Assembly: GCA_031002005.1 (NCBI GenBank)
Contig: JARYHS010011408.1
Span: forward strand, 219,831,473-219,895,472
Direction: 5' to 3'
DNA: 64,000 nucleotides
Source: Vandiemenella viatica
Lineage: Eukaryota; Arthropoda; Insecta; Orthoptera; Morabidae
Shown: one piece after another, positions 34,464-46,453 of the stretch
How the letters are laid out: each line of letters begins with the position of its first letter
How positions within the stretch are numbered: the first letter of the stretch is position 1
Made by a program: the position numbers and the translations under genes
The notes under the pieces: generated by a model
Database searches by the model: none
The model's input: the letters and a program-made list of their open reading frames with translations, nothing else
Told to the model about the DNA's origin: nothing

Positions 34464-36659
34464 GTTATTAGTGTGTTGGTATATCTTTCGATTGCAATAC
34501 AGCAGAGATTCGGCGTGGACAAATGTATCGCACCCTTAGAACAAAAAGACAGTTTATAGCGCTAAATCGTCGCAACTAATTAATATTCTTTTCCAGGTAT
34601 GTTGGTTTTTCTGCTTGGTTTTACTGCTGGAGTTATCAGATCTGAGTCGTGCATTAGCAACTGTAAAAATGTGTCTCGTTCATTTCCGCTCGAGTGACCT
34701 CCTTATTGGCGACAAATAAACCAGTTTCCTGGTCCTCAGGGATTCCAATTAGAACCGCCAGTGAAGCTAAACGACTCGTATCAACCGGAAGACTCGTAAG
34801 TTGTCAACCCCAGTTCCCTCTACAACTGTCTGTGGCTGCCAAAATAATGTTTCCGCTGTCCTTCGATTACACGTTCTTTCACGTCCCTCTCAGGTACTGG
34901 TTTGAAGGTTGTTCAAAGTTGCGGCTTAATTTCGGCAAGGAATTAACGTTGTTCAAGCATATTGAAAATTTAATAGCTTCGTTGCTGACAATACAGTTAA
35001 GGACCATTTTTCTACACATTTTATTTATTCATACACATTACTTTTATCAATCCAGATTGTTTTATCAGCATCTATTCTATAATTTACATAGAATTTATGA
35101 AGTTTCAATAGTTCTTTTAAATTCTCCCATGTGAAACTGGGTATTTAACCATGCACTTGAAATTTACTACACGTCAGAGCAAGGCTTATTTGGATTATTC
35201 TTGATATTCACATTTTTCTCATGCAACCCTTTGAAAAATCTTGCTCATAACGTATCGACTGTAAATGCTCAACGTGATTTTACACTCCTCGATTGGTCGA
35301 TCCAATACTGTACCGGTGGCTAAGTGTTCTCATCCACAATGTGATGATGGTATTAAAGAACAGTCGCCGAACTTGGGCGAGCATTTTTTTCATAACCTGA
35401 CGGCCTATTTGAATGTCTGGGGTACCATAGAGGGATGACAGACGTGATTATTCTAGGAATTGGGGGGGGGCTAAGAGATTCATCATCTTTATAACAAGGG
35501 GAAAATTATGCTGGGACTGACCGGATCATGGAACCAAATATGGCTGCTTCCTCTGGAACATAATTTACACTGAAAGAGCACTGACGTAGCTGGAACTTCC
35601 TGACGACGTTGCAGTGGTGTAAGCGTTAATTTCTCATTTGATGGCATGTTGAATCTGCCTAGTCAAATTGAAATAAAAATTTCGATTTTTAGAGATTGGA
35701 GATAAATACTGCAAAATTTCAAAAGAACATCGACAGGTGCCAATGATAATGTCGGCTATGATTCCTGAGTCGAGATATATTTCCTGTCATCAGAGAAATT
35801 AGAGCACATTATATAAGTCGTGTAAAGTCGATGGTATTGAAAATAAATAACGATATTTGAGAAAGTAATGCATAAACCACCCTGGTGACTGTTGCAAACG
35901 ATTGACGATTTACGCAGGGTTAACTAATTCTAGCCTTGGAGGTGAATTTTTGTCATTGAGGACTTGGACAGCAATGTAATACAGGAGATGATTGAGAAAT
36001 TAATAACATCCATCCAGATTGTACTCCAGATGCCTTGGTTAAATACCAAACTTCTTCACAATGGGTAGTCAGAGAGGACATACGACATATTTGATCGTGA
36101 TTCATTCGTCTAATTTTGTTGACCCCTAGACTGTCCTTAGGGTGCGTAGCCATGAATGAGCATCTAGATTCACTGAATCGTACTTCGTTTTAATTAACAC
36201 TATATAAAACAGCACACTGTAGTAAACTACAGTCATCACAGTAATTTACACAAATGTGACAACACTTGTACTAGACGAAGAAAAGAGCTATCTTTGACGA
36301 ACCCTGCCCTCATAGGTCTCTCCTAAAAGAAGATCCAAACAACCTCCCTGATGTGTTTGAAATATGACAATGTAGTCTGAATTAAAAACGGAGTTCTGTT
36401 TGAAACACTTTCTAATACCCAGGTCATCAAAATCGTCTACAAAGACATCTTGAATCACAAACAGAGTATGAAGCGTAAAAGCGGATGAGATACTGAATTA
36501 GGCTTCAAGTTTTATGTCAAAACATGAGCGATGTAATGATCACTTTGAGGAAAGAAAATAATTTACGGGTAGATGAAAATGAAGGTTAGAAATTATATAG
36601 TTAGTTACATATGAAGTGACTTGCCTTATATATTATGACACGTATTAGACTTACTTTAA
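34464..36659. other. No recognisable gene
   Basis: About 2.2 kb with only short frames (the longest, 34694-35134 on plus, has no recognised domain) and a G9 tract near 35462. Confidence 0.5.
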
Positions 36660-37490
36660 TTTACTTTTTCGTGTCCAGACATCATAATCGTTTTGCCCAA
36701 TGTTGGACAAAGTTGTCAATATCCCTTCCTGTCCATGGGTCTTCCTGTTGAAAAATGGCACTGTTTGCAAGCATAGAGGTGATCAGTAGTGCGCTGTTCC
36801 CCATTTTCACATCGATCATCTGTTGTCATACCCCACTTACACGAGTACATATTTGCATTTACTGGAGCCACTTCTGTTCTTTTACAGTTGAGGGTTCTCC
36901 ATTTTACGCAGTTAAATTTTTTGCCAGAAGGTTCTTCCTACCAGTCTGGAGGATCGACATTTGTGCGATTTAGAAAAGGAGTCTTAGAGATGAGCCTTCT
37001 AGGTGGAAGACTTTGTATCCCAAACGTTACGTGCCTCTCATCGAATGTTTGAATCGCTCGTGTATTCATGTGAGTTACGGCGTATTTTTGGTTCAGCAAA
37101 TCCAGCTGCTTTGCACAGTAGGTGTATTAGGGTTGGTTTCATGCAGCCAGTCACAATTCTTATTCAGAGCTATATCTACTTTCTTTGAATGTGCTGACTG
37201 GTTCCAGACAGGGCTTGCATACTATGCAATAGAAAAGCAGAGTGCTTTAGCAGATGTGCGCAACACCACCGTATTCGCTCCCCATTTACTGAAACATAAG
37301 TTTTTTTAGGATATTCTTGTGTGTACTTTAACTGCAGTTATATGGCAGTCCTTCTTGTAAGTAGGACTTCTATCAATAGTAACTCCTAAATATTTTGGCT
37401 GGTCTGTATGTTCCAATGGATGGCCTTCCCATGTAACTTTTAGTTTCCGTTTTCCTCTCTGGAACGCAGATGGAATGCGAAGATCTGAGT
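36660..37490 (-). pseudogene. LINE relic, RT thumb and C-terminal region
   Basis: Minus-strand frames from about 37480: GKRKLKVTWEGHPLEHTD, QPKYLGVTIDRSPTYKKDC, then KWGANTVVLRTSAKALCFS, IAYYASPVWNQSAHSKKVDI and ALNKNCDWL. It belongs to the same clade as the better copy at 51215-52622 (which has PKYLDVVLDRSRTYKEH, LRTSALVLV and DVQLN). The tail ends in a PWTGRDIDNF remnant near 36735. Many stops. Confidence 0.82.
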
Positions 37491-38790
37491 GTTAGAGAAA
37501 CATTAGTTGTCCGTGATGACCTACGATTTTCTGAACGTAAATATGACTCAAAGCCCTGCTAATACATGTAAAGAATTGAAAAATGGGCGCACTTTCATAA
37601 ACTGTGGAATACTATACTTTAGGTTGCATAATTGATAGTTTTCACGAACTTATAACAGCAGGGCTAGTAAAACAAAAACAAAAAACGTATGTTTTGTGAG
37701 TGTATTGTCATGAAGACAAAAAGAACAATAGGTTTAATGATAACTAAACAAACTCTTAGTTACATAGTTTTATCGGAGTTGCCAGAACATGAGGAACTGT
37801 GGAAAAGGCTTAGTAAAAATATCTTGGAATCTAAGCGCTTTCATATTATGAAAATAAATTATCCTTTTAGTACAGCCTAATAGATAACAACAAGCAGAAA
37901 TAATCATCATTACACTACTCGAAATGCCTATGGACGTGTACGATGTAACACAAACAGTGAAACTCCTCACATTTACGTGAGCTGAAAATAAAATTAACTT
38001 GTGTTACAGTTGTAAGTATTGATCTAGGAATCAAGAGGGGATTCTGGTAAACTATCCTATTTTCTGTCCACGACGTGCTACCCTGATTCATGCTGTCCTG
38101 CTGTTCGGGGGTTAACACTGTACGGTCGCCACTAAACCCTGAGTAGTGACAAGGCTAATCAGCAGTGTGTGTTTACATGGCGGCCTGGCGTGATGATCCT
38201 GGCCTCTGTTCATATGATCACGCCCCGTCCACAAGCTGATCCTGCGAAACAAGGACAGGAACCATAGCTTAATGTCTGCAACGTGCATACGGTAGAGAAC
38301 CAACAAGCGATATGCTGTTAGGCCTTTCAGTTGTGGACATCACTATTGTTGTCAAAATTGTATCCGTTTCACGTTAGCAAAATTACTTACTATACAAAAT
38401 TGGATGCGAATTAAATCTTTTAAGAGGAAAAAATTTCATGAAATAGTACACAAAAGCATTGTTGAAGCCAATAATATTTGTAGGTTAGTTACTTAGCATG
38501 CAAAATCAATTAATTTACGCCTTTAATTACAAACACATGATTTGTATTGTTAATTTTTAATTTGAACATAATTTACAAGATGCCTGTTTTCATAAAGTTC
38601 CAGAGAATCATAAAGTTCAGCCGAGATAGTTAGTAATTTTACGTCACTTTCCCTTATTTACTCAAAATCATACATTAGACCACATTAGTTCCTGAATTCC
38701 AAGTGGTAAAACCTTTTTTCAGAGTGGAAATGATTTTGAATTAGATACTGTTTTAGTACCGATTAAATGTCTCAAGTAAAAGCCAGAAAT

Positions 38791-38827
<37 letters not shown>

Positions 38828-39819
38828 GTCGAAGGTACTAATGATAATAGTAATAACAAGATATTGGTTTATATCAGCATAATAATTTTTTATAAGGTTG
38901 TTATGTTTGAAGGTGTTTCATCTGGCTTCTTTTCTGGTACGAATTTTCTTTAATAACTCTGAAGCAGGGTGTCCAAAGTATATTAATTATTGACTTTGAA
39001 AAAATTCGTGCCTAAAAGAAATGAATAACAGAGGCGTCATAACAATGGCCTTAATAGAAGTAATACTTTCCGCTTGTTAATAATGAATGCTGTAACCTCG
39101 GTATTAATTACTTGATTTTTGTGAAATCCCAGTCAGCAGTTTTGTCCAAACATATGGTTTCCTTTTTTGTGTGTAGTCTGAAAACCCAGTTTTAAGATAC
39201 TGTTTCTACTGGCTTAGATCAGTTATTAATACTCGATTTACAAGTTTTATGACAGTGGAGCACGGTAAATGTAGTATGTTCGATAATATCGTAATTGAAA
39301 TAGCCAAAGAACATGTATATGGGATTCTTTGACTCACAAAAAAGTATTGCATACAAATTTAGATCATTCAAATTGAAATGATGGAAGAATAAAAATGTTT
39401 GTCTCTCTGTAGCAATATCTTTTTAGCTGATAGATTTGTATGTGCTCTTTCGCTTTTCGCCATTAGGGAAGAAAAATCATTATTACGAAAAATATAGATT
39501 AGTTCTCTACTACGAAAAGAGTCCTTTGCTAGTGATATTTCGATTCGATTCAAAAACGCTATTAAGAACTTTTTATAGTTTTGTTATATGCTAATAGATT
39601 CCAACGTAAATAACGTGTGATTGAGTCATTTGTCTGATTTGTTTCATAAATTTTGAACATTAATATTACAAACTTTTAACTCAAATGTTTGTAGTGCTTC
39701 GACAGAACAAACAGATAACAGAAAACATTTTGGCATATGGATTTCATGATCGACTATGGAAATATTAGCAGACTAGTGTGTTAATTTCTAGGCTGAGGTG
39801 AATGTCAAGTATTAGATTA
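37491..39819. other. No recognisable gene; poly(T) 38792-38822
   Basis: AT-rich sequence. A run of 31 T residues could be the poly(A) of an unrecognised minus-strand retroposon; no body was identified beside it. Confidence 0.5.
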
Positions 39820-40184
39820 GGGAGCGTCCATAAACCACGTGGCTCCATTTTGACCTCCTCCCACGTAGCCCGACGTGACTTTTCTCTCTACCCCTCTCCC
39901 CCCCCCCCCTTTCCATGTAGCACGTAGCTTTTTTCCATATAGATTCCAGAAGACATTTCGCATTGTTTTCTCTTGTCAGACTATCGTGAATTACATACGG
40001 GAATAATTAAATGATGGAAATAAATATTTACATGCTTCTGTGTGTTCTGTATCTCGTTTTAACTGTGACAAATAATATGAAAGAAAATTAACTATTACAA
40101 ATAACATGAAAGATAGCCCAGCGTTGCTTTTCAGCCAACCCCTCCCTCTCCTCTACCCCGAGCCCCGTAGTTTACGTACAATTC
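39820..40184. mobile_element. MITE of the GTCCATAAAC family, copy 2
   Basis: GGGAGCGTCCATAAACCACG at the left, and ...CCGTAGTTTACGTACAATTCC inverted at the right. A C-rich subterminal tract lies at about 39898-39910. The core (GATTCCAGAAGACATTT, TGTTTTCTCTTGTCAGACTA) is the inverted version of copy 1. TTA precedes the left end, which would suit a PIF/Harbinger-type target, but the right side does not confirm it. Confidence 0.85.
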
Positions 40185-40269
40185 CATATGTGTATATTAG
40201 TTTAAACGCCAGTTAAAAATGGCGGGTGTCACCTATGGAAATTTTTTTAGGGAAAAAGTAATAATGATT

Positions 40270-40960
40270 AATTATTATCTCTTTATTTAATTTTTTCGTG
40301 ATGGGAGTAACCATTTTCTTATTAAATTCTGGAAGTATTTGGCTAGGATGTTTTTAAATAATTGCAATTGATTTGAAATGACGGAGATTTTTATTATTGC
40401 CATCAAAAAGTTTCTAAGTGAAGTATGATTTCAAAAACGAATAACTGTTATTTACTTAATTAATATATTTCGCGATTACCTACGTTTCGTGTAAACTTTC
40501 TCTGAATTTTTAATAACCTTATCTTCTGTCAAATAAATTCTTGGGTTATGTTTCGACTTAGTTCCAGTAACTGCTGCAGACAATACAACATTAACATCAG
40601 ATCCTCTTCTCCTTACCTGAATTTCTGCATCTGGTCGTTTAAAATAAACAAAAACCAAAAATGTAAATTAAAACGAACTGTATTTTTCAATCTCTGGCTT
40701 ACATTATAATTTTTTTATCCCTACCTTTCGTATTTTTGAACAGTTACTTCCGCAATAGACAATTATCTTTCAGCTGGTATCGCAGTTACAGTTCCATTTA
40801 AGAATACAAGCGAAAATAAAATTAAATGCAGTTATTTATTTGAAATTTCCTGGCTAGCCAAGCAGCGCTGCGGTGGTGGCCTTAAGTATAACTAACACTT
40901 CGGGAATTATCGAGGTTGCCGGGCATTTTACATCCAGCCTCAATGCATTTTATTAAAGTG
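40270..40960 (+). repeat. Dispersed repeat X, copy 2
   Basis: Colinear with 21600-22605 (without the LINE tail): TGGAAGTATTTGGCTAGGAT, TTTCGCGATTACCTACGTTT, ATCTTCTGTCAAATAAATTC, GCAGTTATTTATTTGAAATT, CTAGCCAAGCAGCGCTGCGG and TATAACTAACACTTCGGGAA. Noncoding; class unknown. Confidence 0.75.
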
Positions 40961-41163
40961 GATTATACAGCAGCTCTTGACTTAACAAAGATAAGGGTGC
41001 TGGGGGCGGCTTGGATCTCAGTCCTCGTTGTCAACCAGTACACGTCTACTTGTCTATGCCAGGCACGCATGCTGTCCTTCCACCCGCCACGGCTTATCAC
41101 ACTTTATGGCGTCAAGTCTGCCGCCACTATACAACAAGTACGCAGGTATCCAAATTATAACTA

Positions 41164-41942
41164 CAGTAGAACTCCAATTATCCGAACTCCGACTATTCGA
41201 ATCGCTGATTATCCGAATCACTGAAGGCAGTCACATTAAGACGTGCGTGGAACAAGTTGAAAGGCATAAAACTGAAGAAGAGAAGGAAATGGAGAAATAG
41301 GAAAAAGAAGCTCAAGAAAAGGAAAGTGAAGAGACAGGAGAAGATGAGGATGACGTGTCACTTGAGGAATTCGAAACATTCTTCTAAAAATTCCTGGATC
41401 TCTAGAGGTTAGTGCTGACGATTTAGGAGAGTGGGTGGTGTGTGATTCGTCAGACCCTGGGTTTGGAATTCTAAATGATGATGAACTTATTGAAAGTATA
41501 AGAGAAGAAAGTGTCGAGGAAGAAGATGATCTTATTGTCGAAGTTGAAGCAGACACGGACCATCAACTATTCAAGCATTAGCCGGCCTTGAAACTGCGTT
41601 GAAGTGGATGGAGCTTCAGCCCGAGTGTGACCATATGCAACTTCCCACTGTCAAGCAGATGAATACAGTCAAACAGCTTACTTTGACCGTGATGTTCAGC
41701 AAGCAATGACTTTTATTTACAGTACGGTACATACTGTACTAATGTAACATGTAAAAGTGTTGCCTTTTCATTTAATCAATCAAAAACTCTTTTTCTTTAA
41801 AAATAATTTTTCTCCCATTTTCAACATACATATAGTGATTAATTAAAATAGATCCTTTTTCGGAAAAAAAATCCATTATCCGAATTTTGATTATCCGAAT
41901 GGGGTCCGGTCCCAATTGATTCGGATAATTGGAGTTCTACTG
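41164..41942 (+). mobile_element. pogo/Tigger-like DNA transposon, internally deleted
   Basis: CAGTAGAACTCCAATTATCC at 41164 is mirrored exactly at the right end (41923-41942). TTATCCGAAT-type subterminal repeats occur near both ends, which is characteristic of pogo-group TIRs. TA precedes the left end; CT follows the right. 779 bp in all. Confidence 0.9.
41225..41710 (+). pseudogene. pogo-like transposase, C-terminal tail only
   Basis: Just inside the left TIR, frames read LRRAWNKLKG, the end of a DDE domain. Acidic linker follows in another frame (KTEEEKEMEK, GEDEDDVSLEEFE), then SADDLGEWVVCDSSDPGF, LNDDELIESI and, after a shift, LAGLETALKWMELQPE. These are hallmarks of the acidic C-terminal tail of Tigger/JRK-type transposases. 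The CENPB-type DNA-binding and catalytic parts are gone. Three frameshifts at least. Confidence 0.8.
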
Positions 41943-42054
41943 CTTAGCTAATTGGCAGCTAACAATTTATAATTTTATACTTTACAACTCTCCTAGACAC
42001 TCAGAGCAAATTTTCACATGCTTTGAACGTTACTGACATTATCATATGTAAAAA

Positions 42055-42270
42055 TTTCAGGGGGTTATCGAAAGTCCACTGTAAGTTTTAGGTTCAGATC
42101 CCCGTCCGGCAATCAAGATTTCGGTTTTCCATGGTTTCCCGCAATCACTCCATGCGAATGCCGGAATGGTTCCTTCAAAAAGGCCATGGATTAATTCCTT
42201 CGCGTTCCTTGCAGCCAGTTCTGTCCCGCTTCCAACGACCTCGACAACGACGAGTTTTAAAGCCACAAGA
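42055..42270 (+). mobile_element. Diverged SINE family 1
   Basis: Retains GGTTCAGATCCCCGTCCGGC, CGGTTTTCCATGGTTTCCC, CACTCCATGCGAATGCCGG and AACGACCTCGACAACGACG, followed by a short A-rich tail. The tRNA head is degenerate. Confidence 0.82.
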
Positions 42271-42314
42271 AATATTTAAATTATTGATTAATTAGAAACT
42301 GGGACAGAAGAACA

Positions 42315-42480
42315 AAGATTTGTGGGCCATGCTGGTATCCTGAGCAATGACAACGTGGATACTTTGGCAAAAGCAGCCTTTCGATATGGTATATTGAAAA
42401 ACATTATTACTGCTCACATCAAATATACAGAAAATAGTGAGAGATGGAATACATCAACATTGGCTCTGTCTAAAATTATC
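42315..42480 (+). pseudogene. LINE-type RNase H fragment
   Basis: Plus-strand translation VGHAGILSNDNVDTLAKAAF matches the 'W.PGH.GI.GNE.AD.LAK.A' motif of RNase H domains at the end of I-group and related LINE ORF2 proteins. Followed by ENSERWNT and a stop. No other part of the element is seen. Confidence 0.75.
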
Positions 42481-42869
42481 ATTTGAAGTAAAATATTTTA
42501 GTCAATACCTAACAAGCCTTGATTAGCCTCAATAAAAGCATCGAGAGCATCAGTTTAATACACTTAATTTTCAATTACGGATCTTTTCCTATCTACGTAC
42601 TTCGATTCCATATAAAGAATAATCCGTACCGCACCTGTGAGGATAAACATATCACAGCTACTACGCATGCAAGAAATAAGCAGCAGATGAAAAGCAATTC
42701 TTACAACAGCTCATATAACCCAAAAAAGTCACCACTTACAAACATGGCTACACTTCTCCAACAAAGTAATTTTGAAATCAGGTATGAGATATATCCTAAA
42801 GTGTCAAACGTCATGCAATAGGAAGATAAAAATATCCAGATAGCGGAAGAGCCGTGGCAGAAACGTATA

Positions 42870-43165
42870 AATGTGCCGCGCAGTGTAGTAGCTTTCATTT
42901 TCACTCTCGTGAGTCGTTTGAAAGGTTTTCTGACCGCACGACATGAATTAACAGACTTCGAATGCGGAATGGTAGTTGGTGACAGACGGAAATTGTTCTT
43001 GAATTCAAAATTCATAGATCCACAGAGTCAAGAGCGTGCCACGAATATGTTACTTTACGCCATCGACAACGTAGTGGCCAACTATGTCTATCTAATGACC
43101 GCAACCAGCGACGTTTGCGTCGAGGAGTCAGTATTGACAGACAGGCAACACTGCCACAAAAAACA
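42870..43165 (+). pseudogene. N-terminal fragment of the Tc1 family at 5699-6995
   Basis: Plus strand: TARHELTDFECGMVVGDRR (first helix-turn-helix), IDPQSQERATN, a MTATSDVCVEESVLTDRQH block that parallels VTSDICVEVSVSTDRQH of the 5.7-kb copy, and then decay. One frame stays open over 99 codons only because the indels happen to compensate. No TIR found on either side. Confidence 0.78.
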
Positions 43166-43170
43166 GCTTT

Positions 43171-45689
43171 AATTTCCATAGAACAGCCTTACCAAAATAT
43201 ACTTCTGTGACTCGCTCCACGATGAAATTAACAGTAATCTTATTCATAACAAATAGATTGAATTTGTTAGCTGCTGATATCGACACCTGCAAACAGAACG
43301 TTTGCAACGACACTTAGCTGATATTGATTTGAAATGGTAGTGTGGTTTTAGTGAGATTTGTAACAAGCATATACCCTGAGGCTTTTAATTAAACCTGTAC
43401 TGATTTTAATGTCAAATGCCTTTTTCGTAGTTGGAGGATGTGTTAAACCATAACAGCAGAATTGGGGACACAAGTATATACTGACACCAGGTCATTTGAC
43501 TCTAAGATCAATAGCACAAAGTTTATATTTACTTAAGATACTAATCAAATTTGTTATAAATAACACCCATTTTTTCGGCTTACATTCCTTTTACCACTTC
43601 GCATGCGCTACACCAGAGTGTTTGAGTATATTGTATCTTCTCAACTCAGATTTGTTCCTCGCTATGATTGTAGTAAATGCCTGTGATGTCCCTGACCGCT
43701 TGCTCCTTAAGTGCAGGGAGTCACGCATTTTCAAGGACTAAATTATAGACGAGAGATGCGATCGCCGACGGTTGCTCAAGGTTATGTGTGACCGGCAGGC
43801 TAGCGAAACGATGTTATTGCCAAGAGTTCCAATGAATGTGGTTATGAACATACAATATACATCACGATGCGTTTGGTGGAAACCTGCTCCACATAAACAT
43901 ATTTTGTAATTTGGAGAATCGTGCTATTTAAATAGACTCATAGAGACATTTTTCTTTGGTTCAATTGTTAATAAACAACTACCAATCCAACTATTTTTTT
44001 ATGCTTCACTGTCTTAGGCTCCTTGCTTCATCTCGAAGTATCATCACTGACGATTCAGTATTGAAATGTACACTTGGTTTAAAAATATTTGCTATATTAG
44101 CTGAATGTTTTTTCACTTACAATTTACATTGGCTTTGTCAGGTCCTGTAGATGCATATTAATGCTTTTCTCACAAACCATGATACTCTTGGAGACATCTG
44201 TCAAACAACATTGTCATTGAACATTTTATCTTGTGTACAACAAATTCACAGCTACACGTTTTACCAAAATTAGTTTGTCTTTCTAAATATTTTTCCCTTA
44301 AAGATATTTATAATTATCAGTGTATATATTAGTCTTGTTATGGATTTCCCTGTAAAGCTCTTTATATTACAAATCATCAATTTTTCTCCTCTTTTATCCA
44401 GCAATAAAAGAGTCTCTTCTTTCTTCTCAGAACTTTCAACGTTACCCCTCAATTCTCAATATATATAGCACATTACTTTTAATTTGATACAACAAAATTA
44501 ACACAGACATTTTTGCAAATATTTAAAAATAAACAATTACTACTTGCTTAACCTCATAATACACTTGGGAAAGATGTGGACGTTCTAGGAAGGAAGAAGA
44601 TAAAGAACAAGAAGCCTTAAGTAAATTGCGATCTATAGATGAGCAAATTCATTTATTAAAAAAGATGTAGCTTTTGAAAACCAAAAGATGTAGCTTTTGA
44701 AAACCAAAAGCTAAATTTCGGAAAGTTAAGAAATAAATTAATAATACACATACTACTGCTGCTAACAACATAATGTTTACCTCACGTAAAATAAAAAATT
44801 GATTTCAGAATATTTTAATAATTTTTTTATAGATAAAACGTATATTAGTGGAATGGTAAGACGAAAGCTGGTTTTTAATAAATTATGTTTCTGAAAAAAA
44901 AAAGGATTGCAGCAACATTCTATCTTTGATGTTGATATGAGATAAATCCCAAGAATTAATTTTTCGATGAATTGAAATTTAGTACAGAAACAATTGTTTG
45001 AGTGATGTATCGCCATACCCCATATGTCTGTTACATCAATTGAATAGCGTTGTAACAACACCTTTAGGCAGTAGTGCAACACCTATAATGAATGCCTCAA
45101 GCAGCGAGAATTAGAAAGAAGTTTAACCCTCTACAAATTAAAGGTTCCTTAGAATATAACAAGCACACTCATCAAATTATTGTTGGTTAAATATATGTTT
45201 GCTATCAACTTCATGTAGCAAAAGTTTGGAAATTACTGTAGAGAATTCTTCTCTATATTTAGCCAGGCCAATATTTTTCACATTTCTGGAAGTTCGTTCA
45301 TTTCATGAGGTCCTGAAGTCCATGTACCTGTTTTCTTCGAACTGTAACTCTCTAACCTGACGGCCAGTACTAATTGTAACAGTCTTCTTCTTCCTAGCAT
45401 TCATCCTACATAGCAGAGTCTGCTATACTGGACTTCTTCTTCCATAAACACCGATCTTGTGCGTATTCAGGTAAGGCATTCACTAGTTGCTTGACCTCTC
45501 GCAAAGTATACAGCTAGGCTTCCTAGGTTCTCCTCGGGTTCTTCGACCCTCAGGACAATATCAAATGCTGTTCTTGTAACTGAATAGTTGCTGCGTAGTA
45601 CGTGGCCATATCATCGCAGACGATCCTATTTCATTTTTAAAGGGATCGAAGCGACACCAAATGCATTCCTGATTTATTTATATATATTA
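43171..45689. other. No recognisable gene; 23-bp tandem duplication
   Basis: AT-rich sequence. AGATGTAGCTTTTGAAAACC is repeated directly at about 44663 and 44686. The stretch 45240-45640 is less AT-rich and may be old retroelement debris, but no motif is clear. Confidence 0.45.
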
Positions 45690-46440
45690 TATTTATTCGT
45701 TGAGGCCAACTAGGACCACGTTAAGCCTTTGTGAATTTGGCAGCGAGTTACATCTTCTTTTGGGCTCAGAACTCCTTCATTCGTTTTGAATGCGCCTGTT
45801 TGCGCTCCTATGTCCAGAGTGTACTGCGTCTTCTGTTGGAGTGTTCGTCTCGGCTTGTCCCACTTGCAATTAACTTCTTCCGAAATATATCTCTGTTGAA
45901 AGCATCTTCTGGTTCTAGCCCCATCAAATGAAGATCTTCTTTAACATTTACGAACCAGGGCATTACATTTTTGGGTCCGGAATCATATAAATTAAAGATT
46001 TTTTTTTGTTAGTCTGTTCTCCTCCATCCGTTTGAGGTGGCTATAGAATTTATAGAATTGAGCCCGTCTTTTGCGGATTGTTTAAGTGATTTTCTCTATC
46101 TTGCTGCAGACTTCTTTGTTGGATCTCTTATGATGGAAGCCATTCTTTTTTTTTTAGTTGCTTTACGTCTCTCAACAGCCAGGTCTTTAGAGACGGGAAA
46201 GGATGGGGGCAAGGAATGGGAAGGAATTCGGCCATGGCCTTTTTAAGGAAGCATCCCGGCATTTGCCTGGAGTGATTTGGGAAACCATGGAAAATCTGGG
46301 TACCCGGACGGGGATTCGAACCGCCGTCCTCCCGAATGCGAGGCCAGCACGCTCGGTCGCCATTCTTAAAGTTGGAACCCAGAATTCCTCTAATAATTTT
46401 TCTCTCATTTTTCTCCAATTCTATTTATTTTAGTATTTAC
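45690..46440 (-). pseudogene. LINE relic, C-terminal region, split by a SINE
   Basis: Reading the minus strand from 46440: KNERKIIRGILG, the interrupting SINE, then RDPTKK, NVMPWFVNVKEDLHLMGL, EPEDAFNRDIFRKKL and RKQAHSKRMKEFWAQKK. This is the 'V.EDL.ELG....A.DR..FRRK ... ERK.AHSERMK.YWA' terminus of a non-LTR ORF2. The element resumes seamlessly across the SINE and its duplication, showing that the LINE is the older insertion. Confidence 0.8.
46148..46358 (-). mobile_element. SINE family 1 inserted in a LINE
   Basis: Minus-strand copy with a T tract at its left end, AGTCTCTAA/TTTAGAGACGGG and GGCCATGGCC blocks, and the B-box complement GGGGATTCGAAC. A 9-bp perfect duplication GCCATTCTT flanks it (46139-46147 and 46359-46367). 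The tRNA head end is slightly truncated. Confidence 0.92.
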
Positions 46441-46453
46441 TTATTTTCTCATA

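Noticed and set aside
34694..35134. A 146-codon plus-strand frame as a gene
   Set aside because: Its composition is low in information, with a Phe/Leu/His-rich tail from AT-rich DNA; no motif and no supporting context.
42873..43172. A 99-codon plus-strand gene
   Set aside because: Alignment in order with the Tc1 relic at 6905-6600 shows that it is a frame-damaged transposase N-terminus.
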